From assembly GCA_029781975.1 (NCBI GenBank), contig JAKOVQ010000033.1, positions 124,001-188,000 of the forward strand: 64,000 bases of DNA. Direction: 5' to 3'. The notes under the pieces were generated by a model, which saw only the letters and a list, made by a program, of their open reading frames with translations, had not been told where the DNA came from and made no database searches. The position numbers were made by a program, and so were the translations under genes. The DNA comes from Acidobacteriota bacterium. Lineage in GTDB: Bacteria; Acidobacteriota; Thermoanaerobaculia; UBA5066. Below, in pieces: positions 62,469-64,000 of this stretch. Numbering within the stretch: the stretch's first letter is position 1; each line of letters starts with the position of its first letter.

Positions 62469-64000
62469 GTGACCACACTGAGCAATCGCGCCCGACCCCG
62501 GGCGCTGCGGGCGGAAGCAGCCGGCGCACGCGTGCGCCGGCTGCTGGGTTTCGCCTTCGTGGCGGTCGCCATCGTCGCGCGGGGGCCACGCGCCCTGGCC
62601 CAGTCGCTCACCGTCTACGACGACGCCCTCCGGAACGGGTTCTCCGACTGGTCGTGGGCAACCCACTCCCTGAACCAGACTCTGGTCATCCACGGCGGCA
62701 CCGCCGCGATGTCGTTCGAACCCGACGTATGGGCCGGCCTCTTCCTCCACCGGGACGCGGGCTTCTCGGTCGCCGACTACGAGTCGATCGAGCTCTGGGT
62801 CCGCGGGGCGAGCCCCGGCGGGCAGCAGGTCACGGTCGCGGTGACGAGCGGCGGGAGCCCGGCGGGGTCGGCCGCGTTCGCGGCCTTCGTCGCGGGCGGG
62901 TCGATCCCGGCGGGGAGCTGGGCGAAGGCGACGGTGCCGTTCTCGGCGCTCGGCCTGACGTCGGGGACGTACGACGGCTTCTGGCTCCAGGACGCCACCG
63001 GGGGCGACCAGCCGACCCTCTACGTCGACGACGTCCGTCTCGTCGCCCGGACGTCTCCCCCTCCACCGCCGCCGGTCGGCGGGGCCGTGACGATCTCTGT
63101 GGACCCCTCCCTCGACCGCCGCGCCGTCAGCCCGCAGATCTTCGGCGTGAACTTCGGGTCGACCGCCCAGGCGAACCGCCTCCACTGGCCCGTCCGCCGC
63201 TGGGGCGGGAACGCGACGACCCGCTACTCGTGGCAGAACGACACGTCGAACAAGGGGTCGGACTGGTTCTTCATGAACGTCCCGGAGGACAACCCGGACC
63301 CCGGGTCGCTCCCGAACGGCTCGGCCGCCGACCGGTTCCTCGCCGAGACCCGCGGGGCGGGGGGGGAGCCGATCCTGACGGTCCCCCTCATCGGCTTCAC
63401 GCCGCTCGACCGGTCGAAGAGGTGGGGCTTCTCCGTGTCGAAGTACGGCCCGCAGACGGCCACCGAGTGCACGGCCACGGGCAACGCCTCCTGGTGCCAG
63501 CCCGACGCGGGGAACGGCGAGAGGGCGGGGGGCGGTTTGGTGACCGGGAACGACCCGGCAGACACCTCCGTGGCGATCGGGCCGTCGTTCGTCACGGCCT
63601 GGATGGACCACCTCGCGCAGCAGTTCGGGACGGCAGGGAACGGAGGCATCCGCTCCTTCGCCCTCGACAACGAGCCGGCCCTCTGGAACTCGACCCACCG
63701 CGACGTCCACCCGCAGCCGCTCACGTACGACGAGCTCTGGCAGAAGAGCCGTGACATGGCCGCCGCGATGAAGGCCAAGGACCCTGCGGCGCGGATCTTC
63801 GGCCCCGTCTCGTGGGGATGGTGCGAGTACTTCTACTCCGCGGCGGACGGCTGCTCGGCGTCCGGGTCCGACTACGTCGCCCACGGGCAGGTCCCGCTGA
63901 CCCAGTGGTACCTGCGGCAGGTCGCGCAGTACCAGCAGGCGCACGGCGTCCGGCTGGTCGACGTCCTCGACGTCCACTACTACCCGCAGGCGAACGGCGT
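62469..64000 (+). CDS. glycoside hydrolase family 44 enzyme (3' end outside window)
   Basis: The frame stays open to the window end (510 codons seen). From the GTG at 62469 the protein has a signal peptide (LLGFAFVAVAIVARGPRALA), an N-terminal carbohydrate-binding-like domain (~46-196, LTVYDDALRNGFSDWSWATH to LYVDDVRLV), a Pro linker, and a GH44-like catalytic domain from ~205: ISVDPSLDRRAVSPQIFGVN, RRWGGNATTRYSWQND, DWFFMNVPE, and FALDNEPALWNSTHRDVHP, where Glu402 (codon 63672-63674) is the expected acid/base. GH44 enzymes cut beta-1,4-glucans such as xyloglucan and cellulose. The nucleophile Glu would lie past the window edge. A GTG at 62532 gives a more typical signal peptide (RRLLGFAFV) and is an alternative start. 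No clear ribosome binding site is visible for either. Confidence 0.88.
   Translation, partial: MTTLSNRARPRALRAEAAGARVRRLLGFAFVAVAIVARGPRALAQSLTVYDDALRNGFSDWSWATHSLNQTLVIHGGTAAMSFEPDVWAGLFLHRDAGFSVADYESIELWVRGASPGGQQVTVAVTSGGSPAGSAAFAAFVAGGSIPAGSWAKATVPFSALGLTSGTYDGFWLQDATGGDQPTLYVDDVRLVARTSPPPPPPVGGAVTISVDPSLDRRAVSPQIFGVNFGSTAQANRLHWPVRRWGGNATTRYSWQNDTSNKGSDWFFMNVPEDNPDPGSLPNGSAADRFLAETRGAGGEPILTVPLIGFTPLDRSKRWGFSVSKYGPQTATECTATGNASWCQPDAGNGERAGGGLVTGNDPADTSVAIGPSFVTAWMDHLAQQFGTAGNGGIRSFALDNEPALWNSTHRDVHPQPLTYDELWQKSRDMAAAMKAKDPAARIFGPVSWGWCEYFYSAADGCSASGSDYVAHGQVPLTQWYLRQVAQYQQAHGVRLVDVLDVHYYPQANG
62516..62545. repeat. perfect 30-bp palindrome at the 5' end of the GH44 gene
   Basis: Each 15-nt arm reads AGCAGCCGGCGCACG on its own strand, and there is no spacer. 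It lies 47 nt into the gene if the GTG at 62469 is the start, or overlaps the alternative GTG at 62532. No U-tract follows on either strand, so it is not a typical terminator. Confidence 0.85.

Overview
This is a 64 kb window of uniformly very GC-rich bacterial DNA with GTG and TTG starts, 4-nt stop/start overlaps, large secreted beta-rich proteins and many glycosyltransferases (GTs). The style (NHL/FnIII proteins, cysteine-bearing SLH repeats, secreted proteins ending in a PCR-DTR...GYF module, a GH44 glycanase) suggests an Acidobacteriota-like organism, possibly Thermoanaerobaculia. That is inference from protein style only; no rRNA or marker gene is present. I saw no tRNA, rRNA, CRISPR, insertion sequence or phage gene.

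Layout. Position 1 to 11.7 kb (minus strand, transcribed right to left): a csaB-like pyruvyltransferase, wecB, a coiled-coil GT4, a 1465-residue GT4-GT2-GT4-methyltransferase, a small membrane protein and a NoeA-like methyltransferase. 11.8-18.3 kb (plus): a GNAT acetyltransferase, a CgeB-type GT, a DegT sugar aminotransferase and a 1209-residue multi-GT. 18.3-20.7 kb (minus): two GTs. 20.8-20.9 kb: two adjacent hairpins, the first with a U-tract. 20.9-26.2 kb (minus): a 1758-residue secreted protein ending in three SLH repeats. 26.2-26.8 kb: the only long gene-free stretch, holding divergent promoter candidates. 26.8-35.2 kb: one GT4 on plus, three GT genes on minus, and a plus-strand set of two small coiled-coil proteins coupled to a GT2-GT4. 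35.2-48.5 kb (minus): a 1876-residue NHL/FnIII secreted protein, a polytopic membrane protein, a lipoprotein, a triple-GT4 protein, a coiled-coil protein and a methyltransferase. 48.7-53.8 kb (plus): a methyltransferase, a DPM1-like GT fused to a membrane domain, and a secreted VCBS/FG-GAP propeller. 53.8-62.2 kb (minus): two GT-C-like membrane proteins and three secreted proteins, one an M12B-type metalloprotease. 62.5 kb to the end (plus): a GH44 glycoside hydrolase cut by the window edge.

How it may work together. The left half looks like part of a surface-polysaccharide locus: sugar-nucleotide and modification enzymes (WecB, DegT, GNAT, CsaB) plus roughly twenty GT domains, many strung together in one polypeptide. 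No Wzx flippase, Wzy polymerase, ABC exporter or initiating phosphoglycosyltransferase was recognised, so the locus probably extends further left or is split. WecB (UDP-ManNAc), a CsaB-like pyruvyltransferase and an SLH-bearing surface protein in the same 26 kb resemble the parts of the Gram-positive anchoring system in which SLH domains bind pyruvylated ManNAc glycans. A second theme is a coiled coil followed by an IHxSRLWR...YWR motif, found fused to GTs and to the pyruvyltransferase and, in a weaker form, as a free-standing protein. A third is a C-terminal PCR-x-DTR...GYF module on four different secreted proteins at 51.8-62.2 kb.
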